NCBI GenBank assembly: GCA_902583585.1
Contig: CACHWN010000005.1
Location: forward strand, 1 to 64,000
Source of the DNA: an uncultured Pelagibacteraceae bacterium
GTDB taxonomy: Bacteria > Pseudomonadota > Alphaproteobacteria > Pelagibacterales > Pelagibacteraceae
Direction of reading: 5' to 3'
DNA: 64,000 nt
Part shown: piece by piece, positions 24,197 through 34,537 of the stretch
Numbering within the stretch: the first letter of the stretch is position 1
How the letters are laid out: each line of letters opens with the position of its first letter
Notes under the pieces: model-generated
Told to the model about the DNA's origin: nothing
Database searches by the model: none
The model's input: only the letters and a program-made list of their open reading frames with translations
Program-made: the position numbers and the translations under genes

Positions 24197-25345
24197 TTAA
24201 TTAAATTCACTAAAAAAAGCTTTTCTGGAATTTTGAGCTGCAATTAATTCTTTAACTTTTGCCACGGACATCCAGCATTCTAAATAAACTGTAGCATCTG
24301 TTACAAGTTTTCCAAGTTTTTCATTGTTTAATTCAAAAAATGGTTCACTTGAAAATTTAACTTTATTTCCGCTAGCAAAGATTTTTAAAGTTGATGACTT
24401 AATACCAAAGTTAAAACTTTCTATTCCAGATTTTTTACCATAATGTGAAACTGCTACACCAACAACTCCACCATATTTATTAATTATTGGACCTCCACTA
24501 TTCCCTTTGTTCATTGCTGCATCGGTTTGAAAATTTGATGAATTGTCCTGAAAGCCAACAAGCGCAGTAACACTTCCTTTTGAAGTTTTTATTGCTGAGC
24601 TCACTTTTTTTCCTAACGGGAATCCTGCAATAACTACTTCTTGAAGGAGAGCTACATCTTTTTTAGAAACAGGAAAAAATTGTTTTGGTCTTATATCAGT
24701 TTTTAAAATAGCTAAATCATTTGTTTTATCTTGAGCTACTAATTTTGCCTTATGTTGTTTGTCGTTGTAAGATAATTTAATATCTTTACACCCAGCTATG
24801 ACATGATGATTAGTTATTACATGACCTTGTCGTGTAACAAAAAAACCACTCCCGGATGAAGCAGCAATAATTTTACTATCATCTACAAAAATTTTAGGAG
24901 ATGATCTCTGTTCCTTTTTTCCGGCTGTATTATTGTTACCTAGGTAAGTTGACCATCTTTTTGCTATTGAATTAGTAGATTTATACCTTCGAGTCCATGA
25001 ATTACAATCAGCGTCTGACCGTTGCATTACTCTTCCATTTATTACACCAACAAGGCAATATTTTTTTTTAGGACTAGAAGCATGTAAAATTATTTTTACT
25101 ATTTTGCCCTCTTGTTTCCATGTGCAATCTTTTTCTCTATGAGTATATAAATCCCACCATGATCGCTCACAAAAACCATTGGACATAAATTTCATTGTAA
25201 TAACTCTATGTCCAGCCAACTCGCCGATAAGACCCCCTATTCCCTCGTCTCTCCATTCAGAATTAGTTACATCAATAATTTTTTCAGCATACGAAATACT
25301 GGGTAAAAAAAATATAAAACTCATGATTATTAATAAATTTCTCAT
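24197..25345 (-). CDS. Secreted trypsin-like serine protease (S1 family), no evident PDZ domain, cysteine-containing N-terminal domain
   Basis: Signal peptide MRNLLIIMSFIFFLPSISYAE; catalytic motifs TNHHVI (His), NDLAIL (Asp), GNSGGP (Ser). Confidence 0.9.
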   Translation of the reverse strand: MRNLLIIMSFIFFLPSISYAEKIIDVTNSEWRDEGIGGLIGELAGHRVITMKFMSNGFCERSWWDLYTHREKDCTWKQEGKIVKIILHASSPKKKYCLVGVINGRVMQRSDADCNSWTRRYKSTNSIAKRWSTYLGNNNTAGKKEQRSSPKIFVDDSKIIAASSGSGFFVTRQGHVITNHHVIAGCKDIKLSYNDKQHKAKLVAQDKTNDLAILKTDIRPKQFFPVSKKDVALLQEVVIAGFPLGKKVSSAIKTSKGSVTALVGFQDNSSNFQTDAAMNKGNSGGPIINKYGGVVGVAVSHYGKKSGIESFNFGIKSSTLKIFASGNKVKFSSEPFFELNNEKLGKLVTDATVYLECWMSVAKVKELIAAQNSRKAFFSEFN

Positions 25346-25370
25346 AACTTATCTTATCAAATTTTCCTAC

Positions 25371-25393
25371 CTATCGTCCAGTCTGCGTCCAGT
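25371..25393. repeat. 23-bp imperfect direct repeat, right copy (two GTCCAGT units 11 bp apart)
   Basis: ctatcgtccagtctgcgtccagt. Confidence 0.85.
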
Positions 25394-25468
25394 TTGAACA
25401 AATTAATTATTGTCTAATTCTAATAATAATTGAGTAACAAATTTAAAAGTTAAAATTTTAATTGTTTT

Positions 25469-25494
25469 GAGACTGTATGAGACTAACAGAGACT
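25469..25494. repeat. Three GAGACT hexamers at exact 10-bp period
   Basis: gagactgtatgagactaacagagact; hexamers at 25469, 25479, 25489. Confidence 0.85.
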
Positions 25495-25517
25495 ATTGAA
25501 TTTGTGAATCCCTAGGG

Positions 25518-25558
25518 TTTTAAGTCCTTTGTGTCTACCAATTTCACCACGAGGGCAC
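25518..25558. repeat. 41-bp direct repeat, right copy: partial tRNA-Leu (5' half only)
   Basis: Identical to 24029-24069; lacks the T-arm and acceptor 3' strand, so not a functional tRNA. Confidence 0.97.
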
Positions 25559-25626
25559 ATCAAGTTTATTTTATTATGTTTAGACATTTATATTATTATT
25601 TTAAATTTATAAAGTATATTCATTAT

Positions 25627-26580
25627 ATGAAAAAAATTTTAATATATAATTCTGGTGGAGGATTAGGTGACTCAATACAATTATTTCCATTATTAATAAG
25701 TTTAAAAGGCCATTTTAGAAAATCAAAATTTTATTATTTGGGAGCTCATTCAAATCATTTTGATGGAAAATTAAAAGAATATAACATTAATTTGGAAACA
25801 TTAGATTTAGGGTTAAAATATTTTGGTTTCAGATGGTGGCACATGTTGATGGCAAGAAAAAGAACATCTAATAAATTTTCTGGTAAATTTGATCTAATAA
25901 TTGACTTACAAACCAAGTTTAGAAATTCTCTCATCCTCAAAAGAATACCTCATGAGTCATTTTATTCCAGAACTTTGGGAGGTTTTTTTTCATCAAAAAA
26001 AATACAATCTAGTTCTTTAAATCACTTAGAAAACTTAAGTTTATTTATAGAAGAAGATATAGTTGAATTGGATTTTAAAGTTAATAAATTATCAAAAGAA
26101 ATTTTAAAGGAGGCTAAAAGGCTATTACCTGGCTCAAATTATGTAGGTTTTTCTATCACACAAGGAAATGAATATAGAAAAAAAAGTTGGTCTATTTATA
26201 AATTTACCTCACTTGCTAATAAGATTCTCTCAAAAGATAAAGTTCCAGTTTTTTTTATCGAAAAAAATAAAATTGATTTGATTAATAAAATAAAAAATCA
26301 AGTACCCTCAGCAATATTTCCTGAACTAAACTCAAATTTATCCTGTCCAGCATTAGTAACAGCTCTTTCTGCAAGACTTAACATAGCAGTTTCTATCGAC
26401 AATGGAATTATGCATATGATGTCCTTAGCAAATATACCGATGATAGTTTTATTTGGCCCAACTAATTCGAAAAAATTTGCCCCTAAAAATAATTTTACGA
26501 AAGTCTTAGATAGTAAAATAATTCATAAAACAAAAGATATAAACTCTATTGAGGTTGATGAAGTACTCAGTCTAATTTAA
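25627..26580 (+). CDS. Glycosyltransferase family 9 (heptosyltransferase-like)
   Basis: MKKILIYNSGGGLGDSIQLFPLL..., SIDNGIMHMMSLANIPMIVLFGPTNSKKFAP; ORF-track start 25531 lies within the tRNA fragment, so ATG 25627 is preferred. Confidence 0.85.
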   Translation: MKKILIYNSGGGLGDSIQLFPLLISLKGHFRKSKFYYLGAHSNHFDGKLKEYNINLETLDLGLKYFGFRWWHMLMARKRTSNKFSGKFDLIIDLQTKFRNSLILKRIPHESFYSRTLGGFFSSKKIQSSSLNHLENLSLFIEEDIVELDFKVNKLSKEILKEAKRLLPGSNYVGFSITQGNEYRKKSWSIYKFTSLANKILSKDKVPVFFIEKNKIDLINKIKNQVPSAIFPELNSNLSCPALVTALSARLNIAVSIDNGIMHMMSLANIPMIVLFGPTNSKKFAPKNNFTKVLDSKIIHKTKDINSIEVDEVLSLI

Positions 26581-27332
26581 ATGTTTAAAATTTTTATTTT
26601 TTTAGATTTAATTGCTTTCATGAGATCTTTATTAACAAGCATTAACTTTGATTTAGAAGTCGATCTTGAAACAACTGATACACCAATTTTTCCTAATCGA
26701 AAAAAAGGATAGCTACCAATATCAACAAATTTGAAATATTTTTTTTGAATTTTTTCTAGTTGTTTGGCGATATTACTTTCAACTGTGAAAAGATTGACTG
26801 TTTTGCTATGAACTTTAAGACCCTTAACTAAATATTTTTTACAGTTTTCTATCATAGAATTTAAAATTGATGGCACACCTGGAAGAGACAAAACATTTTT
26901 AGTTATAAATCCTGGTGCAGCACTAGACGGATTGTAAATTAATTTTGCTATTTTAGGCATCTTGGCCATCTTTTTTCTTCCATCATTAAATTTTTCTTTA
27001 CCATAATAGGTTTCAAGTATTTTATAGGCTTCATTGTGAAATCCATATTTAACCTTAAAAGCTTTAGCTATAGACTTCGCTGTAATATCATCGTGAGTTG
27101 GTCCTATACCTCCGGTGGTAAATACATAATTAAACTCTTTTGATAAAAACCGAATATTTTGAATTATAGTTTTTTCAACGTCAGGTATAATTCTAACTTC
27201 AGAAACAGTTATACCACAATTTAAGTTTAGCCAATTGCTTAAAAAGGCAATATTTTTATCTTGCGTTCTACCTGATAAAATTTCATTTCCAATTATTAAA
27301 ATTGCTGCATTTACTTTTTTTTTTTTCTTCAT
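26577..27332 (-). CDS. cinA: CinA-like / molybdopterin-binding domain protein
   Basis: AAILIIGNEILSGRTQDKN, FTTGGIGPTHDDITAKSIAKAF. Confidence 0.85.
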   Translation of the reverse strand: MKKKKKVNAAILIIGNEILSGRTQDKNIAFLSNWLNLNCGITVSEVRIIPDVEKTIIQNIRFLSKEFNYVFTTGGIGPTHDDITAKSIAKAFKVKYGFHNEAYKILETYYGKEKFNDGRKKMAKMPKIAKLIYNPSSAAPGFITKNVLSLPGVPSILNSMIENCKKYLVKGLKVHSKTVNLFTVESNIAKQLEKIQKKYFKFVDIGSYPFFRLGKIGVSVVSRSTSKSKLMLVNKDLMKAIKSKKIKILNI

Positions 27333-27347
27333 AGATTGTTAATATAT

Positions 27348-28046
27348 ATGAATTTTATAGGAACATTAATATCAGGTGAATTCATTAAAAGATATAAACG
27401 TTTTTTTGTGGACGTTAAAGTTGGTAATAATGTTATAACTGCGCATTGTCCTAATACAGGTTCAATGATGGGTTTATTAAAAAAAGGTAATATAGTTTGG
27501 CTGAGCAAATCAGATAACCCTAATAGGAAGCTCAAATATACTTTACAAATCATCGAAGATAATAAATCAAAAGTTGGAGTAAATACACATCTAACTAATA
27601 TGATAGTATTTGATGCACTTAAAAACTCAAAAATAAGTGAATTTAAAAATTTCGATACAATTAAACGTGAGGTAAAATTCGGCCACAAAACCAGATTTGA
27701 TTTTCTGGTTTCTAAAAAAAAACAAAAAACATTTATTGAAGTAAAAAATGTTACTCTTTCAAGAAAAAAAGGTGTTGCAGAATTTCCAGATGCTATTACA
27801 GATAGAGGTCTCAAACATATAAACGAATTGTTAAATGCTAGTAAAAAAGGATTTCAAATATATCTCATTTTTGTAATTCAAAGAGATGATTGTAATAAGT
27901 TTGATTTAGCTAATGATATAGATTCTAATTATTGTGAATTATTAAAAAAAGCTCTTAAAAAAAAATTAAATGTACTTTGCTACGATTGTAAATTTTCATC
28001 AAAAAGCATAAAACTAAATAAAAAGATTAATTTAAAAAATTTATGA
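27348..28046 (+). CDS. sfsA: Sugar fermentation stimulation protein homolog SfsA
   Basis: AHCPNTGSMMGL, FIEVKNVTLSRKKGVAEFPDAITDRGLKH; ATG at 27348 preferred over the ORF-track TTG at 27336. Confidence 0.92.
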   Translation: MNFIGTLISGEFIKRYKRFFVDVKVGNNVITAHCPNTGSMMGLLKKGNIVWLSKSDNPNRKLKYTLQIIEDNKSKVGVNTHLTNMIVFDALKNSKISEFKNFDTIKREVKFGHKTRFDFLVSKKKQKTFIEVKNVTLSRKKGVAEFPDAITDRGLKHINELLNASKKGFQIYLIFVIQRDDCNKFDLANDIDSNYCELLKKALKKKLNVLCYDCKFSSKSIKLNKKINLKNL

Positions 28047-28792
28047 ATGAAAATTATAAAGAGGCTTTTGAAAGAACAAGAATAGCTGGAGAGATAGCTG
28101 CTGGAGCTTTAGAAGAAGTTGCAAAGATTATAAAGCCAGGCACTAAAACCGATGAAATTGATAAGTTATGTTATGAATACATTAATGATCATGGTGCTTA
28201 CTCTGCTCCCCTTTTTTATAGGGGTTTTCCAAAATCATGTTGTACGTCTACGAACCATATTGTTTGTCACGGAATACCATCTGACAAGGTATTGAAAGAT
28301 GGAGATATTGTTAATGTAGATGTTACTGCAATTAAAGACGGGTGGCATGGTGATACTAGTAAAACTTTTAAAATTGGCGAAGTATCTATTAAAGCAAATA
28401 AATTAGTGGAGACTACATACGAGGCTATGATGAAAGCAATTGAGATAATTAAAGAAGATGTTTTTTTGGGTGATATTGGGGCAACAATACAGAACCATGT
28501 TGAAAAGCAAGGTTTTTCAGTGGTACAAGATTTTTGTGGACATGGTATCGGCAAAACATTTCATAAAGAACCTAATGTTTTGCACTATGGAAAAAAAGGA
28601 ACAGGTGAAAAAATAAAAGCTGGAATGATATTTACGATAGAACCAATGATTAATATTGGTACTTATGAAACAAAAACACTTAATGATGGATGGACTGCTG
28701 TAACAAAAGATAAATCATTATCAGCACAATTTGAACATACTATAGGTGTAACAAAAGAAGGTTGTGAAATTTTTACTTTAAAAAAAATTTAA
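28043..28792 (+). CDS. map: Methionine aminopeptidase type I
   Basis: Metal-binding motifs DVTAIKDGWHGDTSKTF, FCGHGIGKTFHKEPNVLHYG. Confidence 0.97.
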   Translation: MNENYKEAFERTRIAGEIAAGALEEVAKIIKPGTKTDEIDKLCYEYINDHGAYSAPLFYRGFPKSCCTSTNHIVCHGIPSDKVLKDGDIVNVDVTAIKDGWHGDTSKTFKIGEVSIKANKLVETTYEAMMKAIEIIKEDVFLGDIGATIQNHVEKQGFSVVQDFCGHGIGKTFHKEPNVLHYGKKGTGEKIKAGMIFTIEPMINIGTYETKTLNDGWTAVTKDKSLSAQFEHTIGVTKEGCEIFTLKKI

Positions 28793-28801
28793 ATTATTTA
28801 G

Positions 28802-30097
28802 ATGATAGAGAGATACTCACGAAAAGAATTAAAAAGCATTTGGAATGATCATAATAAATATTCAATTTGGCTAGATATAGAATTAGCAGCTTCTGAGGCT
28901 ATGGAAAAGCTGAAAATTATTCCGAGAGGTGTTACAAAAAAAGTTAAAGCCAAAGCAAAAATTAATGTTAAAAGAATTTTACAAATAGAAGATAAGGTTA
29001 AGCATGATGTTATAGCTTTTTTAACTTCTATCACCGAAAAAGCTGGTAAAGAGGCAAGATATCTTCATAAGGGTATGACTTCATCTGACGTCTTAGATAC
29101 CTGTTTCAATCTTCAGCTAAAAAAGTCTGGTGAAATTTTATTAAAAGATATTGATCAATTGCTCTCGTCGATAAAACGACAAGCAATTAAACATAAATTT
29201 ACTCTTTGTATCGGGCGTAGTCACGGCATACACGCTGAACCTATAACATTCGGTTTGAAGCTGCTCACCTATTACCAAGAGTTTTTAAGAAACAAAAAAA
29301 GACTAGAAAACTCTATCGAAGAAATATCTACTTGTGCAATTTCTGGAGCTGTGGGAACTTTTGCTAATATTGATCCAAGAGTCGAAAATTATGTGGCTAA
29401 AAAACTTAAATTAAAAGTAGAGCCAATTTCTACTCAAGTAATACCGAGAGATAGACATGCTCAATTCTTTTCCACATTAGGAATTATTTCTAGCTCAATC
29501 GAGAGATTGGCTATTGAAATTAGACATCTACAAAGAACAGAAGTGCTAGAAGTTGAGGAATTTTTTGGAAAAAAGCAAAAGGGTTCATCTGCAATGCCCC
29601 ATAAGAGAAACCCAATTCTTAGTGAGAATTTAACAGGTTTGGCTAGACTTATTAGATCAAGTGTAATTCCTGCTTTAGAAAATGTGGCTTTGTGGCATGA
29701 AAGAGATATTTCTCATTCTGCAGTGGAAAGAAATATAGGACCAGACTCAACTATAACATTAGACTTTGCATTAAATAGATTAAACTACGTAATTAAAAAT
29801 TTAAATATATATCCAAAAAACATGAAAAAGAATTTAGATATTACTAATGGTATATTTTTTTCACAAAGAGTTCTTTTAGAATTAACCACAGTAGGTTTTA
29901 CAAGAGAGGACTCATATAAAATTGTTCAAAAAAATGCAATGAAAGCTTGGAAAGAAAATTCCTCATTTTATGAGAAAATTATATCTGATAAAAAAATTAC
30001 AAATAAAATACCTGTTAATAAACTTAAAAAATTATTTAATTTTAGTTACCATACAAAAAAAATTAATATAATTTTTAAAAGAAGTCTAAATAAATAA
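28802..30097 (+). CDS. purB: Adenylosuccinate lyase
   Basis: GSSAMPHKRNPILSENLTGLAR signature; pur cluster. Confidence 0.97.
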   Translation: MIERYSRKELKSIWNDHNKYSIWLDIELAASEAMEKLKIIPRGVTKKVKAKAKINVKRILQIEDKVKHDVIAFLTSITEKAGKEARYLHKGMTSSDVLDTCFNLQLKKSGEILLKDIDQLLSSIKRQAIKHKFTLCIGRSHGIHAEPITFGLKLLTYYQEFLRNKKRLENSIEEISTCAISGAVGTFANIDPRVENYVAKKLKLKVEPISTQVIPRDRHAQFFSTLGIISSSIERLAIEIRHLQRTEVLEVEEFFGKKQKGSSAMPHKRNPILSENLTGLARLIRSSVIPALENVALWHERDISHSAVERNIGPDSTITLDFALNRLNYVIKNLNIYPKNMKKNLDITNGIFFSQRVLLELTTVGFTREDSYKIVQKNAMKAWKENSSFYEKIISDKKITNKIPVNKLKKLFNFSYHTKKINIIFKRSLNK

Positions 30098-30101
30098 TCT
30101 A

Positions 30102-30893
30102 ATGAATAAAGGCAAAAAATTATATGAGGGTAAAGCTAAAATACTTTATGAAACAAAAGATAAAGATTTAATTATTCAACATTTTAAAGATGACGCTACA
30201 GCTTTTAATAACTTGAAAAAAGCGAGCGTTGAGGGCAAAGGTGTGCTCAATAATAGAATTTCAGAGTATATTTTAAAGAATCTATCTCAATGTGGAATTA
30301 AAACTCATTTTATTAAACGCTTAAATATGAGAGAACAACTTATAAAAAAGGCTGAAATTTTTCCAATTGAATTTATAGTCAGAAATATAGCAACCGGTTC
30401 ATTAACCAAAAGATTGAATATTCCAGAAGGGACTATTTTAGATCAACCTTTGTTAGAGTACTGTTACAAAAAAGATGAATTAAATGACCCTTTGATTTCT
30501 AAGGAGCATATTTTTACTTTTGATTGGGCCACACCTAAAGAATTAAAAATCATCGATAAAATGACATTACGAATTAATGATTTATTGTCAGGTATGTTTA
30601 GAGGAATAGGCATCAAACTTGTAGATTTTAAAATTGAATATGGAAAAACTTGGAATCAAGAAACTGAGGAAAAAGAAATTGTCTTAGCAGACGAAATTAG
30701 CCCAGATACATGTCGTTTATGGGACTCTAAAACTGAAAAAAAATTAGATAAAGATAGATTTAGAAAAGATCTAGGTAATATCATCCAGGCATACCAAGAG
30801 GTTGCTAGAAGATTAGGAATTATGCATGAAGAAACAAATATCAGTGAAGTTAATTTTGGAAAAACAGTTCCAATAAAATTTAATAAAAAATAA
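30102..30893 (+). CDS. purC: SAICAR synthetase
   Basis: LYEGKAKILYETKDKDLIIQHFKDDATAFN. Confidence 0.98.
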   Translation: MNKGKKLYEGKAKILYETKDKDLIIQHFKDDATAFNNLKKASVEGKGVLNNRISEYILKNLSQCGIKTHFIKRLNMREQLIKKAEIFPIEFIVRNIATGSLTKRLNIPEGTILDQPLLEYCYKKDELNDPLISKEHIFTFDWATPKELKIIDKMTLRINDLLSGMFRGIGIKLVDFKIEYGKTWNQETEEKEIVLADEISPDTCRLWDSKTEKKLDKDRFRKDLGNIIQAYQEVARRLGIMHEETNISEVNFGKTVPIKFNKK

Positions 30894-30894
30894 A

Positions 30895-31134
30895 TTGAAA
30901 TTCTCAGTAACAGTCACACTTAAGAAAGATGTTTTAGATCCTCAAGGAAAGGTTGTTGAAAACACTTTAATGAACATGGGCATGAAAGATCTAAGAAATA
31001 TAAGACAAGGAAAATATTTTCAAATAGAAGTTGACGAAAATGATCAATCATTAGCTGAAAAAAAAATAGATTTGATGTGTAAAAAGCTTTTGGTCAATCT
31101 TATAATTGAGGATTATAAAATTAACAAAATTTAA
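30895..31134 (+). CDS. purS: FGAM synthase subunit PurS (TTG start)
   Basis: PurS-like; between purC and purQ. Confidence 0.95.
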   Translation: MKFSVTVTLKKDVLDPQGKVVENTLMNMGMKDLRNIRQGKYFQIEVDENDQSLAEKKIDLMCKKLLVNLIIEDYKINKI

Positions 31135-31811
31135 TGAGATCATCTGTAATTGTTTTCCCTGGTTCAAATTGTGACAGAGATATAGCTGTAGCCTTAGAAA
31201 AAATGCAATTTAAAAATCAAATGGTTTGGCATAAGGAAACTAAATTACCAAAATCAGATTTAATAGTATTACCTGGAGGTTTTTCTTATGGTGATTATTT
31301 GAGGTCAGGTGCTATCGCCGGGAAATCTTTAATTATTGATGAAGTAATTAAGGAAGCTAACGCAGGATGTTTGATCTTGGGTATATGTAATGGATTTCAA
31401 ATATTAACTGAAACGGGTCTCTTAAAAGGTACATTGTTAAGAAATAAAAATTTAAAATTTATTAATAAAGATGTTCATGTCAAAGTAATAAATAATGAAA
31501 CAAAATTTTCAAATAAATATAAAAAAAATCAAATATTGAATATTAATATTGCTCACAACGAAGGCAATTATTTTACAAATTCCAAACATCTAGATCAATT
31601 AAAAAAAGATAATCTAATTGCATTTAAATATTGCAATGAAGATGGTAAAATTAACGAGAGCACTAACCCAAATGGATCATTAGAAAGTATTGCAGGAATT
31701 TATAACTCTAAAAAAAACATTTTAGGAATGATGCCTCACCCAGAAAGAATGGTAGAAGAAATTGTGTCGAATAAAGATGGCATAAATTTATTTTCAAGTT
31801 TGCTAAGTTAA
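31134..31811 (+). CDS. purQ: FGAM synthase subunit PurQ
   Basis: [24 protein letters not shown]. Confidence 0.97.
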   Translation: MRSSVIVFPGSNCDRDIAVALEKMQFKNQMVWHKETKLPKSDLIVLPGGFSYGDYLRSGAIAGKSLIIDEVIKEANAGCLILGICNGFQILTETGLLKGTLLRNKNLKFINKDVHVKVINNETKFSNKYKKNQILNINIAHNEGNYFTNSKHLDQLKKDNLIAFKYCNEDGKINESTNPNGSLESIAGIYNSKKNILGMMPHPERMVEEIVSNKDGINLFSSLLS

Positions 31812-31812
31812 A

Positions 31813-33993
31813 ATGAAAATTACAAATAAAATAATTGAAAAACACGGTTTAAAATTAGAAGAATATGAAAATATAAAAAGATTGCTTCAGAGAGAACCTA
31901 ATTTGTTAGAACTTGGGATTTTCTCAGCAATGTGGAATGAACACTGTTCTTACAAATCTTCTCGATTACACTTAAAAAAATTACCTACAAAAGGAAAACA
32001 AGTTATTCAAGGTCCTGGGGAGAATGCAGGAGTAATAGATATAGGTGACGATGACGCTATTATTTTTAAAATTGAAAGCCATAACCACCCATCTTATATA
32101 GAACCATACCAAGGAGCAGCTACGGGAGTTGGTGGAATATTAAGAGATGTTTTTACAATGGGTGCGAGACCTATAGCCTTACTTAATTCTATACATTTTG
32201 GCTCTCCTGACCATCCTAAAACTAAAAGCCTACTTAATGGTGTTGTATCTGGTATTGGAGGGTATGGTAATTGTATTGGCATACCGACTGTAGCGGGAGA
32301 GACTAAATTTAATGCAACCTATAATGAAAATATTTTAGTCAATGCAATGGCAGTTGGGCATGCAAATAAAAACAAAATTTTCTACTCAAAAGCAAAAGGT
32401 GTAAATAAATCTGTTGTTTATGTGGGGTCAAAAACTGGTCGAGATGGAATTCATGGTGCTTCTATGGCATCAGCAGAGTTCGATGAAAATTCAGACGAAA
32501 AAAAACCAACTGTTCAAGTTGGGGACCCCTTTACTGAAAAACTTTTATTAGAAGCTTGTTTAGAGTTAATGAAAGATAATTCTATTATTTCAATTCAAGA
32601 CATGGGTGCCGCAGGTTTAACATCATCAAGTGTTGAAATGGCATCAAAAGGAGGTTTGGGTATGGAATTAGAACTAGACAAAGTTCCATGTAGAGAAGAG
32701 AATATGACTCCTTATGAAATGATGTTGTCTGAAAGCCAAGAAAGAATGCTTATAATTCTTGATGATGGTAAAGAAAATAGTGCAAAAAAAATATTCGAAA
32801 AATGGGACTTAGATTTTGTAATAATTGGCAAGACCACAAATACAAAAAACCTTACTTTAAAGTTCAATAATAAAATTGAAGGAGAAATTCCAATCAATGC
32901 ACTAGCATCTAAAGCTCCTGTTTACGATAGAGAATGGGTTAAAAAAAAACCGACAAAGGAAAAAATTAATCTTAAAGATTTAAAAAAAATTAAAATTGAG
33001 GATGCTTTAGTAAAAATTTTATCCAGTCCAAATCATTCAAATAAGAGTTGGATAACAAATCAGTATGATCAAAGTGTTATGTGTGATACGATTCAAAAGT
33101 CTGGATCTGATGCTGCAATAATAAGAATTCACAATAAAGATAAAGCGATTGCTGTTTCGGTGGACTCTTCTGCAAACTATTGTAAATCCAATCCTATTTT
33201 AGGTGGTAAACAAATTGTTTGTGAAAATTGGAGAAATTTAATTACAGTTGGAGCTAAACCACTAGCTATAACTAATTGTTTGAATTTTGGTAACCCTGAG
33301 AATAAAGAAGTTATGGGTGAGTTTACAGAATGTTTAGATGGCATAAAAGAAGCTTGCGAATTTTTAAATTACCCTGTTGTTTCTGGAAATGTATCATTTT
33401 ATAACGGGACAAATAAAAAGAACATTTTTCCAACACCTGTTATAGGTGGCGTCGGTTTAATTAAGAAGCTATTCAAACCTTTGGGGCATAGTTTTAAAAA
33501 AGATAAAAGTAAATTAATATTGATTGGAAAAACTTTTGGTCATTTAGAACAAAGCTGTTTTTTAAAAGAAAATTACTCAATAAATAAAGGTATGCCTCCT
33601 GAAATTAACCTCCTCAATGAAAAAAATAATGGTGAAAACTTACTAAAATTAATTGATAAAAATCTCATTTTATCATCGCACGATGTTTCAAATGGTGGAC
33701 TTCTTGTTACTGTTTCTGAAATGATATTTAATTCAAATTATGGAGCTAAATTACATAAGCCAAAAAAATTAACTAGTCTATGTGAATATTTTTTTGGTGA
33801 AGATCAAGCAAGATATGTTGTTGAAATAGATGAAAATAATTACTCTAAAGCTGAAAAAATATTGAAAGATAACAATATATATTATGAAATGATTGGTAAT
33901 ACTCAAAAAGACTATTTAGAAATTGACGGTGAGTTAAAAATAAGTACTAAAGATTTATTTAAAGTTAATAACAAATGGTATAATAATTATTAA
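31813..33993 (+). CDS. purL: FGAM synthase subunit PurL
   Basis: [34 protein letters not shown]. Confidence 0.98.
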   Translation: MKITNKIIEKHGLKLEEYENIKRLLQREPNLLELGIFSAMWNEHCSYKSSRLHLKKLPTKGKQVIQGPGENAGVIDIGDDDAIIFKIESHNHPSYIEPYQGAATGVGGILRDVFTMGARPIALLNSIHFGSPDHPKTKSLLNGVVSGIGGYGNCIGIPTVAGETKFNATYNENILVNAMAVGHANKNKIFYSKAKGVNKSVVYVGSKTGRDGIHGASMASAEFDENSDEKKPTVQVGDPFTEKLLLEACLELMKDNSIISIQDMGAAGLTSSSVEMASKGGLGMELELDKVPCREENMTPYEMMLSESQERMLIILDDGKENSAKKIFEKWDLDFVIIGKTTNTKNLTLKFNNKIEGEIPINALASKAPVYDREWVKKKPTKEKINLKDLKKIKIEDALVKILSSPNHSNKSWITNQYDQSVMCDTIQKSGSDAAIIRIHNKDKAIAVSVDSSANYCKSNPILGGKQIVCENWRNLITVGAKPLAITNCLNFGNPENKEVMGEFTECLDGIKEACEFLNYPVVSGNVSFYNGTNKKNIFPTPVIGGVGLIKKLFKPLGHSFKKDKSKLILIGKTFGHLEQSCFLKENYSINKGMPPEINLLNEKNNGENLLKLIDKNLILSSHDVSNGGLLVTVSEMIFNSNYGAKLHKPKKLTSLCEYFFGEDQARYVVEIDENNYSKAEKILKDNNIYYEMIGNTQKDYLEIDGELKISTKDLFKVNNKWYNNY

Positions 33994-34223
33994 TGCCTCT
34001 TCCAATTAACGAGATCAAAAAACTTATACTTGAGTCTATTCCTGATGCAACTATTGAAATAGAGGATCTAATGGGTGACAATAATCATTATTCTGCGACT
34101 ATAAAATCTTCAAAATTTAATAATTTAAGTAAAATTGAACAGCATAAACTTGTATATAAGTCACTTAAAGGTAAGATGGGAAATGAATTACATGCTTTAT
34201 CAATAACAACTCAAGGAAAGTAA
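33993..34223 (+). CDS. bolA: BolA family protein
   Basis: BolA-like, next to monothiol glutaredoxin. Confidence 0.88.
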   Translation: MPLPINEIKKLILESIPDATIEIEDLMGDNNHYSATIKSSKFNNLSKIEQHKLVYKSLKGKMGNELHALSITTQGK

Positions 34224-34225
34224 AA

Positions 34226-34537
34226 GTGAGAGAAAAAATAGAGGACTTAATTAAAAATAACGATATATGTTTATTCATGAAGGGAACGCCAGACTCTCCA
34301 CAATGCGGTTTTTCAATGGCAGTATCAAACATTTTAAAACATGTTAATGTGAAATTTAAAGGTATTAACGTACTGGAAGATGAAAATCTTAGACAAGGAA
34401 TTAAAGATTTCAGTGACTGGCCTACAATACCCCAACTTTATATTAAAGGTGAATTTATTGGTGGGTGCGATATTGTAAAGGAAATGTTTGAAAAAGGAGA
34501 ACTTCAAAACCTTTTAAAGAAAAAAGAAATCTTATAA
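34226..34537 (+). CDS. grxD: Monothiol glutaredoxin (Grx4-type; GTG start)
   Basis: FMKGTPDSPQCGFSMAVSNIL, WPTIPQLYIKGEFIGGCDI. Confidence 0.95.
   Translation: MREKIEDLIKNNDICLFMKGTPDSPQCGFSMAVSNILKHVNVKFKGINVLEDENLRQGIKDFSDWPTIPQLYIKGEFIGGCDIVKEMFEKGELQNLLKKKEIL

Larger units (their letters stand above)
24070..25558. mobile_element. Putative minimal tRNA-Leu-integrated element carrying a single protease gene and no recombinase
   Basis: Bounded by 41-bp tRNA-derived direct repeats; nested short direct repeats near both ends; one cargo CDS. Confidence 0.6.

Noticed and set aside
25516-25560. Second tRNA-Leu gene
   Set aside because: Only the 5' half and anticodon arm are present; no variable arm, T-arm or 3' acceptor strand.
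25531-25626. N-terminal 32-aa extension of the GT9 ORF
   Set aside because: It starts inside the duplicated tRNA fragment; GT9 homology begins at MKKILIYNSGGGLGD (25627).
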